From Sphingomonas_E sp042693015 (GTDB lineage Bacteria; Pseudomonadota; Alphaproteobacteria; Sphingomonadales; Sphingomonadaceae): 64,000 nt of DNA. Below, piece by piece: positions 7,639 through 15,117 of this stretch (position 1 is its first letter; the number at the start of each line of letters is the position of its first letter). The DNA lies in contig NZ_CP170544.1 in assembly GCF_042693015.1 (NCBI RefSeq), positions 1,426,001 through 1,490,000 of the forward strand, written 5' to 3'. A program made the translations under genes and the position numbers. Under the pieces are notes generated by a model, which made no database searches, had not been told where the DNA came from, and worked only from the letters and a program-made list of their open reading frames with translations.

Positions 7639-9432
7639 TCAGAACGCTTCGACGGGCAGCGCCATCATGCTTTCCGCGCCGGTCTCGATCTTGCGACGGA
7701 GCGCGCCAGCGTCGGGCAGAATGCGCTCGGCGAAGAAGCGCGCCGTCACCTGCTTCGCCTCGTGGAAGGCGCGGTCGTCGGTGCCGGCGGCCAGCGCCGC
7801 GGACGATGCCTGCGCCATCTTCAGCCACATCCAGCCGAGCGAGACGATGCCCATCAACGTCATATAGCTATAGGCCGCAGCCCCGGCATTTTCGGGGTTG
7901 GCCATGCCGTTCTGCATCAGCCACATGCTGGCGGCCTGCAATTCGCCCAGCGCCTTTTCCAAGCGCGCCGCGAAGTCCGCGGTTTCGGGATTGGCCTTGG
8001 CCGCGCCGATTTCCTCGCCGATCAGCGCGAACAGCGCCATCGCCGCGCGGCCGCCATTCATCGGCAGCTTGCGGCCGACCAGGTCCATCGCCTGCACGCC
8101 GTTGGTGCCTTCGTAGATCATGGCGATGCGCGCATCGCGCACATATTGCTCCATCCCCCATTCGCGGATGTAGCCGTGGCCGCCATAGACCTGCTGTGAC
8201 TTGGTGGCGATGTCGTAGCCGAGATCGGTGACATAGCCCTTGATGACCGGGGTCAGCAGCGTGATCAGATCCTCTGCCGCCTGCCGTTCTTCCTCGCTTT
8301 GCGCGCTGTGCGACAGATCGACCTGCAGGCCGCCCCACAGGCAGAAAGCGCGCGCGCCTTCCAGGCAGGCCTTGCTCTCCATCAGCATCCGCCGCACGTC
8401 CGGGTGGACGAACAGAGTGTCGGCTTTCTGGTCCAGGTCTTTCGGGCCGGTCAGCGCGCGGCCCTGGCGCCGGTCTTTGGCGTATTGCACCGCATTCTGA
8501 TAGGCGACTTCGCCGACCGACAGGCCCTGAAGGCCCACGCCCAGCCGCGCCGCGTTCATCATGATGAACATCGCGGCCAGGCCCTTATTCTCCTCGCCCA
8601 CCAGAAAGCCGGTTGCGCCGTCATAATTGAGCACGCAGGTCGCGTTGCCGTGAATGCCCATTTTCTCTTCGATCGACCCGCACGACACGCCGTTGCGCGC
8701 GCCCAGCGTGCCATCGGCATCGACCATGAATTTGGGGACGATAAAGAGGCTGATGCCCTTCACATTGTCCGGCGCGCCCGTCACCTTGGCGAGGACGAGG
8801 TGGATGATGTTCTCGGTCAGGTCATGCTCGCCCGACGAGATGAAGATCTTGGTGCCGGTGATGGCATAAGTGCCGTCGGCCTGCGGCTCGGCCTTGGTGC
8901 GGATGAGGCCGAGATCGGTGCCACAATGCGGCTCCGTCAGGTTCATCGTCCCGCCCCATTCGCCAGCGATCATCCGCGGCGCATAGAGCGCCTTCTGCTC
9001 GTCCGATCCCTTGGCGAGGATCGCGGCGGTCGCGCCCATCGTCAGGCCGTTATACATGGCGAAGGCCATGTTGGCGCTGATCAGATACTCCTCGAACGCG
9101 GTGTGGATGACGTGCGGCATCCCCTGCCCGCCAAATTCGGTCGGGCCGGAAAGCGTCGGCCAGCCGCCGTCGCGGAAGGCGTCATAGGCGGCCTTGAACC
9201 CGGTCGGGGTCGTCACGCTGCCGTCGGCGTGGCGCGTGCAGCCTTCCTCGTCACCGATCTGGTTGAGCGGGAAGAGCACTTCCTCGCAGAATTTAGCGCC
9301 TTCGGTGAGCACCGCTTCCACCATATCCGGCGACGCGCTTTCGAAGCCCGGCAGGTTCGAATAACGATCGAGGCCCAGAATGGCATCGAGCACATAGCGG
9401 GTATCGCGCAGGGGCGCGGAATAGATCGGCAT
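7639..9432 (-). CDS. acyl-CoA dehydrogenase, long (about 600-residue) type
   Basis: A 597-residue FAD-dependent acyl-CoA dehydrogenase that introduces a C2-C3 double bond into an acyl-CoA. Motifs: MNLTEPHCGTDLG for FAD/substrate binding, KIFISSGEHDL, the YGGHGYIREWGMEQYVRDARI segment, and MIYEGTNGVQAMDL with Glu441 as the likely catalytic base. The C-terminal extension beyond about residue 460 is typical of the long subfamily that includes DmdC-type enzymes and FadE-like relatives; substrate specificity is unresolved. It lies 17 bp downstream of the MerR regulator on the same strand and is probably cotranscribed with it. Confidence 0.92.
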   Translation of the reverse strand: MPIYSAPLRDTRYVLDAILGLDRYSNLPGFESASPDMVEAVLTEGAKFCEEVLFPLNQIGDEEGCTRHADGSVTTPTGFKAAYDAFRDGGWPTLSGPTEFGGQGMPHVIHTAFEEYLISANMAFAMYNGLTMGATAAILAKGSDEQKALYAPRMIAGEWGGTMNLTEPHCGTDLGLIRTKAEPQADGTYAITGTKIFISSGEHDLTENIIHLVLAKVTGAPDNVKGISLFIVPKFMVDADGTLGARNGVSCGSIEEKMGIHGNATCVLNYDGATGFLVGEENKGLAAMFIMMNAARLGVGLQGLSVGEVAYQNAVQYAKDRRQGRALTGPKDLDQKADTLFVHPDVRRMLMESKACLEGARAFCLWGGLQVDLSHSAQSEEERQAAEDLITLLTPVIKGYVTDLGYDIATKSQQVYGGHGYIREWGMEQYVRDARIAMIYEGTNGVQAMDLVGRKLPMNGGRAAMALFALIGEEIGAAKANPETADFAARLEKALGELQAASMWLMQNGMANPENAGAAAYSYMTLMGIVSLGWMWLKMAQASSAALAAGTDDRAFHEAKQVTARFFAERILPDAGALRRKIETGAESMMALPVEAF

Positions 9433-9449
9433 TGTTCAGGCTCCTGCTG

Positions 9450-9941
9450 TCAGGCGTCTTGGCCGGATTTCCGGGCGCGCCTTTGTTCTTCAAGAATGCG
9501 GGCTTCGCGTTCCCGCGCCGCCACCCGGATCGGGTCATTCTCGTCGCTTTTTACGAGGTCGACGAAGGACACCAGCTCGGCGATGGCAGCGTCGATATCC
9601 TCGCGCTGACGCTTCAGCGTCTCGATCCGCGCCTCGCACTTGTCGATCGTCACATGGCGCTGGGTCTCGCGACCGTCGCCGAGATCGTAGAGATCGATCA
9701 TCTCGCGAATATCGGCGAGGCTGAAGCCGACGCGCTTGGCCCGCAGGATCCAGGCGAGCCGCGCGCGATCGCGCTTGGAATAGACGCGGGCAAGCCCGAC
9801 GCGCTCGGGCGAGATCAGCCCTTCATCCTCGTAGAAGCGCAACGCGCGCGCCGTGACGCCAAACTCCTCCGACAGATCGGAGATGGTATAGGATTGGCGG
9901 TTTTGGGCGTCGGGCGTGTCGATGGTCGCATGAGCTGGCAT
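9450..9941 (-). CDS. MerR family transcriptional regulator of the acyl-CoA dehydrogenase
   Basis: A 163-residue MerR protein: an N-terminal winged helix-turn-helix (YTISDLSEEFGVTARALRFYEDEGLI, about residues 18-43) followed by a long dimerisation coiled coil (about 85-125) and a short charged tail. It has none of the Cys pattern of metal-sensing members, so an organic effector such as an acyl-CoA is more likely, as for LiuR-type regulators of branched-chain amino acid and fatty acid catabolism. It precedes the acyl-CoA dehydrogenase gene, and a matching dyad lies in its own promoter (9948-9976). Confidence 0.9.
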   Translation of the reverse strand: MPAHATIDTPDAQNRQSYTISDLSEEFGVTARALRFYEDEGLISPERVGLARVYSKRDRARLAWILRAKRVGFSLADIREMIDLYDLGDGRETQRHVTIDKCEARIETLKRQREDIDAAIAELVSFVDLVKSDENDPIRVAAREREARILEEQRRARKSGQDA

Positions 9942-9947
9942 GACGGC

Positions 9948-9976
9948 ATGCTAGTTTACGCTCACGTCAACGTCAA
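9948..9976 (-). promoter_or_regulatory. MerR-controlled promoter with operator dyad in the spacer
   Basis: On the minus strand: -35 TTGACG (9976-9971), a 17-bp spacer, and -10 TAGCAT (9953-9948). The stretch 9971-9954 is an inverted repeat GTTnACG-N4-CGTnAAC, the LiuR-like MerR operator pattern, lying between the -35 and -10 as expected for MerR proteins. Only 6 bp separate the -10 from the ATG at 9941, so the transcript should be leaderless or nearly so. Confidence 0.65.
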
Positions 9977-10010
9977 TGTGCGTGCGAGCGTGTCCGATCC
10001 GATCCCGCAA

Positions 10011-10541
10011 TCAAGCGGGAACATAGCTCAATCGGATCACGTCCAGTCCAATTCGGTCGCTGCCCATGAGCCGCAACGGGGGCCGGGGACCAGCGAAAAA
10101 CGGCTTGCCGCTGCCGAGCACGACGGGATGGAGATAGATCCGATATTCATCGACAAGGCCGAGGTCGGTCAGGCTTTGCGCCAGATGCGGTCCCGACACT
10201 TCGATCTCGCCATCTAGCTCAGCCTTCAGGCCGGATATGGTTGCCTCCATGTCATCCCCGACAAGCGTCGCGTTGGGGCCGATGGACGGCAACGAGCGCG
10301 ACACGACCCATTTCGGCTGCGCCCGCCACGCCTCCGCATAAGCGCGCTCTTCCGCACCCCACTCGGGATGGTCCTCATCCCAATAACGCATCACCTCATA
10401 CATGCGGCGGCCGTACACACTGCCGGCGAGACCGCGCACATCATCGATGAAATGACGGAAGAGGACGGGATCAGGCCCAAACGCCATATGGTCGACATAG
10501 CCGTCCAGCGACTGGTTTAGTGCGAATATGAGCTTTGCCAT
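10011..10541 (-). CDS. dihydrofolate reductase / RibD C-terminal-like family protein
   Basis: A 176-residue protein of the RibD C-terminal/DHFR-like fold (YyaP/YwjB type). It begins with a strand and SLDGYVD motif, continues with YGRRMYEVMRYW and KWVVSRSLPS, and ends with the conserved HPVVLGSGKPFF segment that forms part of the NADPH site in this family. Members are presumed reductases of unknown substrate and are not the housekeeping DHFR. It lies upstream of the MerR promoter and is probably an independent unit. Confidence 0.85.
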   Translation of the reverse strand: MAKLIFALNQSLDGYVDHMAFGPDPVLFRHFIDDVRGLAGSVYGRRMYEVMRYWDEDHPEWGAEERAYAEAWRAQPKWVVSRSLPSIGPNATLVGDDMEATISGLKAELDGEIEVSGPHLAQSLTDLGLVDEYRIYLHPVVLGSGKPFFAGPRPPLRLMGSDRIGLDVIRLSYVPA

Positions 10542-10895
10542 ATGGTCTCGTCTCCCGGGTCGCTCGGAAGGGCCTTAGTCCGCCCTCCGATGTATCAATC
10601 GCAAGGCAGACCGTCGCCTTACCGAGATTTTGCTATAAATTCCTCCCTAAGCTTGCTTGGGGAGGGGAAACGCCGGCCACAGGCCGGTGGTTGAGGGGTA
10701 GTGCGGGACATTGCCCCTCTACCATGCTGCGCATGGTCCCCCTCCCCGAGACAAGCTCGGGAAGGATTTGAAACGACCGTCCCAGCCGACTTCGCCGTCG
10801 TGCCAGCCGGGCATAGCAACTAGTAATCCGAACGGTCCCCGTCCCGCGCGCCGATGATCCGATATCCTAGGGGATCAGCAGCCTGATTTTATCAC
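10542..10895. other. 354-bp intergenic region dominated by a composite palindromic repeat
   Basis: No convincing coding sequence or RNA gene is visible. The middle (10641-10768) is a repeat element listed separately. The left flank (10542-10640) should hold the promoter of the DHFR-like gene. The right flank (10769-10895) follows the stop of the agmatinase-like gene; nothing definite is seen there. Confidence 0.7.
10641..10768 (-). repeat. composite extragenic palindromic repeat, copy 1
   Basis: Bounded by two G+C-rich palindromes: TCCTCCC(t)AAGC facing GCTTGGGGAGG on the left, and CTCCCCGAGACAAGCTCGGG on the right. Inner hairpins include GCCGGCC/GGCCGG and ACCATGC-TGCGCATGGT. Read on the minus strand, it matches copy 2 (46251-46360) closely over the first 55 bases or so and again at the far palindrome. 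This is a REP-like element of the kind scattered through sphingomonad genomes. Confidence 0.85.
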
Positions 10896-11717
10896 CTATG
10901 GCCGGCCGTTCACCGTTGCGATCGCAGCGATTTCCTTGACCAGCTTCGCTGCGAGCGCAGCGGTGATGCCGCTCACATCGCGCGATGGATTGAGTTCGAC
11001 TACGTCAGCCCCCACCAGCGGCGCCTCGATGCGGTGGAGCAGCGCCAACACTTCTCGCACGGTGAGCCCACCGGGTTCGACATGCGACACACCAGGCGCG
11101 AAGGCGGGGTCGATGCCGTCCATGTCGATGCTCAGATAGAGCGGCCCGTCGAGCCGCGGCACCGCTTCGATCGCGAAGTGGCGCATCTCGATGATCTCGA
11201 CGCCGAAGCGCGCTGCCTGTTCGCGGCAATGGCGATTGAGCGTGCGGATGCCGACCTGGACCAGCCGGCGCGCCAGGCCACGCTCCATGATCCGCGCGAA
11301 GGGCGAGGCATGGCTGCGCGGATCGCCCTCGAAATCGTCATAGAGATCAGGATGCGCGTCGATGTGGAGAATGTCGATCGGGCCATGCGCCGCAGCGACC
11401 GCCTCGACGATGGGGAAAGTGACGCTATGGTCCCCGCCCAACAGCAGCGGAAAGGCGCCATCCGCGATCGCCGCCGCAACGCTCGCGCGGATCAGCGCAT
11501 CGTCGCCCGCATTCTCGGCCAGCGGCAGATCGCCGCCATCATCGATCACTATGTCAGCGCCAAGTTCCAGCCCGCTTTCCGACGCCGGGTTGCCCGCCTC
11601 GCTCCACAAGGCCGCGCGGATCGCAGTCGGGGCAGCCGCCGGCCCGCGAAGGAAGGAGGAGTGAATGTCGGTCGGCAGGCCGATCAGACGCACCGGCCGC
11701 GCATTCACCTCCCCCAT
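10896..11717 (-). CDS. agmatinase/arginase (ureohydrolase) family protein
   Basis: A 273-residue binuclear manganese ureohydrolase. The metal-binding motifs are intact: GGDHS (94-98), DAHPD (120-124) and SIDMDGIDP (196-204). The family hydrolyses guanidino compounds (arginine, agmatine, formiminoglutamate, guanidinobutyrate) to urea or formamide plus an amine. Length and spacing fit agmatinase-type enzymes, but the substrate loop does not settle the choice. It begins 5 bp after the recA stop and so may be transcribed from the recA promoter, an unusual pairing. Confidence 0.88.
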   Translation of the reverse strand: MGEVNARPVRLIGLPTDIHSSFLRGPAAAPTAIRAALWSEAGNPASESGLELGADIVIDDGGDLPLAENAGDDALIRASVAAAIADGAFPLLLGGDHSVTFPIVEAVAAAHGPIDILHIDAHPDLYDDFEGDPRSHASPFARIMERGLARRLVQVGIRTLNRHCREQAARFGVEIIEMRHFAIEAVPRLDGPLYLSIDMDGIDPAFAPGVSHVEPGGLTVREVLALLHRIEAPLVGADVVELNPSRDVSGITAALAAKLVKEIAAIATVNGRP

Positions 11718-11722
11718 GGCAA

Positions 11723-12796
11723 TCAGATGTCGTCGTCGGGCTCGGGCCCGGTCATCAGCGCTTCGGCGACATCGGCGGTCTTGCCGCGGATGGCCTGTTC
11801 CAGCCGCTCGGCGACCTCGGGATTTTCGCGCAGATAGGTCTTGGCGTTTTCGCGACCCTGGCCGATGCGGATCGAGTCATAGCTGAACCACGCGCCCGAT
11901 TTCTCGACCACGCCGGCCTTGACGCCGAGATCGAGGATCTCGCCGACCTTGGACACGCCTTCGCCATACATGATGTCGAATTCGACCTGCTTGAACGGCG
12001 GCGCGACCTTGTTCTTGACGACCTTCACGCGGGTCGCGTTGCCGACGATATCGTCGCGGTCTTTGATCTGGCCGGTGCGGCGGATGTCGAGGCGCACCGA
12101 CGCGTAGAATTTCAGCGCATTGCCGCCGGTCGTGGTTTCCGGATTGCCGTACATCACGCCGATCTTCATGCGGATCTGGTTGATGAAGATGACGAGCGTG
12201 CGCGAGCGGCTGATCGATCCGGTGATCTTGCGCAGCGCCTGGCTCATCAGGCGGGCCTGCAGACCGACATGGCTGTCGCCCATTTCGCCTTCGATTTCGG
12301 CCCGCGGCACCAGTGCCGCAACCGAGTCGATCACAAGCACATCGATCGCGTTCGACCGGATCAGCGTGTCAGTAATCTCCAGCGCCTGTTCGCCCGTGTC
12401 GGGCTGCGAGACGATCAGTTCGTCGATATCGACGCCCAGCTTCCTGGCATAGACCGGGTCGAGCGCATGTTCGGCGTCGACGAAGGCAGCGGTGCCGCCG
12501 GCCTTCTGCGCCTCGGCGATGGCGTGCAGTGCGAGCGTCGTCTTGCCCGAGCTTTCCGGCCCAAAAATCTCGACGATGCGGCCACGAGGCAGACCGCCGA
12601 TGCCGAGCGCGATATCCAGTCCCAGTGACCCGGTGGAGATCGCCTCGATCTCGATCTTTTCCCGGCTGCCCAGCTTCATCGCGGAGCCCTTGCCGAACGC
12701 GCGATCAATCTGCGCGAGCGCGGCCTCAAGGGCCTTTTGCCTGTCCATGTCGGCCTTTTCCTTTTCGGAACCGATGAGCTTCAACTGTGCGGCCAT
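11723..12796 (-). CDS. recA: recombinase RecA
   Basis: A 357-residue RecA: ATP-dependent strand exchange and LexA co-protease. The Walker A motif GPESSGKTT lies at 79-87, the LVIDSVAAL Walker B strand and the FINQIRMKIGVMYGNPETTTGG L2 region are present, and the acidic tail (EPDDDI) is typical. The start at 12796 follows GGGAG. A perfect alphaproteobacterial SOS box lies upstream (12870-12884), so LexA, encoded at 45.4 kb, should repress it. Confidence 0.98.
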   Translation of the reverse strand: MAAQLKLIGSEKEKADMDRQKALEAALAQIDRAFGKGSAMKLGSREKIEIEAISTGSLGLDIALGIGGLPRGRIVEIFGPESSGKTTLALHAIAEAQKAGGTAAFVDAEHALDPVYARKLGVDIDELIVSQPDTGEQALEITDTLIRSNAIDVLVIDSVAALVPRAEIEGEMGDSHVGLQARLMSQALRKITGSISRSRTLVIFINQIRMKIGVMYGNPETTTGGNALKFYASVRLDIRRTGQIKDRDDIVGNATRVKVVKNKVAPPFKQVEFDIMYGEGVSKVGEILDLGVKAGVVEKSGAWFSYDSIRIGQGRENAKTYLRENPEVAERLEQAIRGKTADVAEALMTGPEPDDDI

Positions 12797-12846
12797 CCGG
12801 TCAGCTCCCTCGTAGATCGCGCTGCGGCGCGGTTCAACTGGGTTGC

Positions 12847-12884
12847 TTCGTACACGGATTGTTCACGTCGAACAAGAGGGGAAC
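12847..12884 (-). promoter_or_regulatory. recA promoter with LexA (SOS) box
   Basis: The minus strand reads GTTC-CCCTCTT-GTTC (12884-12870), an exact GTTC-N7-GTTC alphaproteobacterial LexA operator. Its right half overlaps a -35-like TTGTTC (12875-12870), followed by a 17-bp spacer and TACGAA (12852-12847) as the -10. LexA binding would block RNA polymerase. The leader would be about 45 nt. Confidence 0.85.
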
Positions 12885-12888
12885 AAAA

Positions 12889-13251
12889 TCAGGCCGCAGC
12901 GGTGATTCCACCAAGCCCGCTGCGCAGTCCTTCCATCGTGAAGGGCTTGGTCAGCACCGGTGCGCCGTCATGTTGGGGGGGCGGCGGCTCGACATGCCCC
13001 CCCGTCGCCAGCAGGAACGGCTTCTCCGCCGCCACCAGCGCGTCCGCGACCGGCCAGCTAGGCTCCCCGCCGCGCAGATGGACGTCGAGGATCGCCACGT
13101 CGAACGCCCCGTCGCTTATCAATGCCAAGGCGGTGTCGACCGAATCGGCAGTACCGGCCAACTCATGGCCGAGCGATTCGATATAGTCTTCGAGCACCAT
13201 CGCGATCAGCGGCTCGTCTTCGACGACGAGGATACGGAGAGGTTCGGTCAT
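12889..13251 (-). CDS. single-domain response regulator receiver
   Basis: A 120-residue stand-alone receiver. The acidic pair Glu11/Asp12 lies in LVVEDE, the phosphorylated Asp56 is in AILDVHLRGG, and Lys102 is in TKPF. The ATG at 13251 is chosen over a start four codons earlier because the domain's first strand follows at once. The loop after beta-4 is Pro-rich (PPPPQ). No output domain is present, so it probably acts in a phosphorelay or as a phosphate sink. Receivers of this type often partner HWE-family kinases; no kinase is adjacent. Confidence 0.88.
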   Translation of the reverse strand: MTEPLRILVVEDEPLIAMVLEDYIESLGHELAGTADSVDTALALISDGAFDVAILDVHLRGGEPSWPVADALVAAEKPFLLATGGHVEPPPPQHDGAPVLTKPFTMEGLRSGLGGITAAA

Positions 13252-13308
13252 CCCGAACCTCATACAATGGCCGCGCGACGCCTGCCAGCTTTTGCAGGCG
13301 GTTAATCG

Positions 13309-15030
13309 TCAGACGCCCAACGGTTCGATCTTGCGGACAAGGCGCCCCGGCCGTTCCCCGGTCGGCTCGCCATGGCGCCACGTCATGCGGCCCGCAACGA
13401 AGGTCGCATCATAGCCTTCCGCATCCTGCAACAGCCGGCGTCCGCCAGCCGGCAGGTCCGCCGCCCAGCGCGGCGGCAGCAGCTTCAGCCGATCGAGATC
13501 GATGATGTTGAGGTCGGCGCGCTTGCCGGGCGCGATCACGCCGCGATCGTTGAAGCCCCACATCGCCGCGGTCCGCCCGGTCTGGAAATGCACCGCTTCC
13601 TCCAGCCCCAGCCGCGGCCCGCGCTCGCGCGACTGCACCCAATGGGTGATCTGGAAGGTCGGTGCGCTTGCATCGCAGATCAGCCCGCAATGTGCGCCGC
13701 CGTCGGCAAGGCTCAGCACGCCGCCGGGATCGCGCATCATTTCCAACTGCGGCTCCAGGCTCCCTTCCGAATAATTGATCATCGGGAAATAGAGCCATTC
13801 GGCGCCCTCCCCCGCGGTCATCAGATCATAGACCATTTCCTGCGGTGTCCGCCCGGTGCGCGCCGATGCCGCCGCCATGGAGCGTTCGGGGCCGGGTTCA
13901 TATTGCGGCGGATTGCCGAGCGGGAACATATTGCTCCACGCCTGCATCTTCGGCCGCCAGTAACGGTTCTGGCTGGTGCTTTCCTCCGCCAGCATCCGCG
14001 CGCGAAACGCGGGGTCACGCATCCGTGCGAGCTTCCCCGCCAGCGGCAACCCCGCAATCTCCGCATAGGACGGATAGTCGGAAAAGGGATGGATCTTGCT
14101 TTCGAGGTTGATCAGCATTCCCACCGGGCGCGATCCCACGCCGGCATGGATCGGCAGGCCCTCCGCACGCGCCTCCGCGAGCAGGGAAAGCAGGCGACGG
14201 GGATGTTCGGGCGTTTCGTCGAACTGAACGAGCGTGAAGGACAAAGGTTGGCCCGTCTCCTCCGAAAGCCGCCTGATCCATGCGAATTCGCGGGCCGGAT
14301 CATCGCGGGACCAGTCGCAGACAAGCTGGAGCATCCCGCCCCCGCCCTCGCCGACCGCACGGCCCAAGGTCAGCAACTCCTCCATCTCGACGAAGCTGCC
14401 TGGCACCGGCTTGCCGTCCGCGCTCAGGTGCAGCTTGGTGCGCGATGTCGAAAAACCGATCGCGCCGGCCTTTATGCCCTCGCGCACGATGCGGCTCATC
14501 TCCGCGGTCTCGGCCGGGGTGGCGACGCCGCGGATCGATTCTTCCGGCCCCATCACAAAAGCGCGAACGGCGCTGTGCGGCATCAATGCGGCAACATCCA
14601 TCACGCGCGGCATCTCGTCCAGCCGGTCGAGATATTCGGGGAAGCTCTGCCAGGTCCATGGCAGCCCTTCCGAAAGCGCGCTGCCGGGAATGTCCTCCAC
14701 CCCCTCCATCAAGGTGATCAGCGCATCTCGATCGGAGGGCCGCGCGGGCGCGAAGCCGACGCCGCAATTGCCCATCACCGTCGTCGTCACGCCATGCTGA
14801 CCCGATGGCGACAGCAGCGGGTCCCAGGTCGCCTGCCCGTCATAGTGCGAATGAATGTCGACCCAGCCGGGCGTGACGATGCGCCCGCCTGCATCCACTT
14901 CGTCGCGCGCCGCGCCAAGATCCTTGCCGACCGCGACGATTTTGCCCGCCTTGATCGCGACATCGCCGGAATAAGCGGAATTGCCGGTTCCATCGACGAT
15001 CATTCCGCCGCGCACGATCGTGTCAAACAT
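13309..15030 (-). CDS. amidohydrolase, N-acyl-D-amino-acid deacylase family
   Basis: A 573-residue metal-dependent amidohydrolase. The N-terminal beta domain (IVRGGMIVDGTGNSAY) is followed by the TIM-barrel metal motif DIHSHYDGQ (His60, His62). Further landmarks are GNCGVGFAP and FSTSRTKLH, and a C-terminal GVIAPGKRADLNIID segment closes the beta domain. These features define the D-aminoacylase branch, which deacylates N-acyl-D-amino acids or related amides. The exact substrate is unknown. It starts about 85 bp downstream of cckA on the same strand, after a GGAGG site. Confidence 0.88.
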   Translation of the reverse strand: MFDTIVRGGMIVDGTGNSAYSGDVAIKAGKIVAVGKDLGAARDEVDAGGRIVTPGWVDIHSHYDGQATWDPLLSPSGQHGVTTTVMGNCGVGFAPARPSDRDALITLMEGVEDIPGSALSEGLPWTWQSFPEYLDRLDEMPRVMDVAALMPHSAVRAFVMGPEESIRGVATPAETAEMSRIVREGIKAGAIGFSTSRTKLHLSADGKPVPGSFVEMEELLTLGRAVGEGGGGMLQLVCDWSRDDPAREFAWIRRLSEETGQPLSFTLVQFDETPEHPRRLLSLLAEARAEGLPIHAGVGSRPVGMLINLESKIHPFSDYPSYAEIAGLPLAGKLARMRDPAFRARMLAEESTSQNRYWRPKMQAWSNMFPLGNPPQYEPGPERSMAAASARTGRTPQEMVYDLMTAGEGAEWLYFPMINYSEGSLEPQLEMMRDPGGVLSLADGGAHCGLICDASAPTFQITHWVQSRERGPRLGLEEAVHFQTGRTAAMWGFNDRGVIAPGKRADLNIIDLDRLKLLPPRWAADLPAGGRRLLQDAEGYDATFVAGRMTWRHGEPTGERPGRLVRKIEPLGV

Positions 15031-15117
15031 CGCCTCTCCTCCGATCGCGCTTTTGATCGCGATTCGGCAGCGATGGTGCGCTCCAGTTGAACGCGATTCA
15101 ATATTCTTTGAAGAGGC

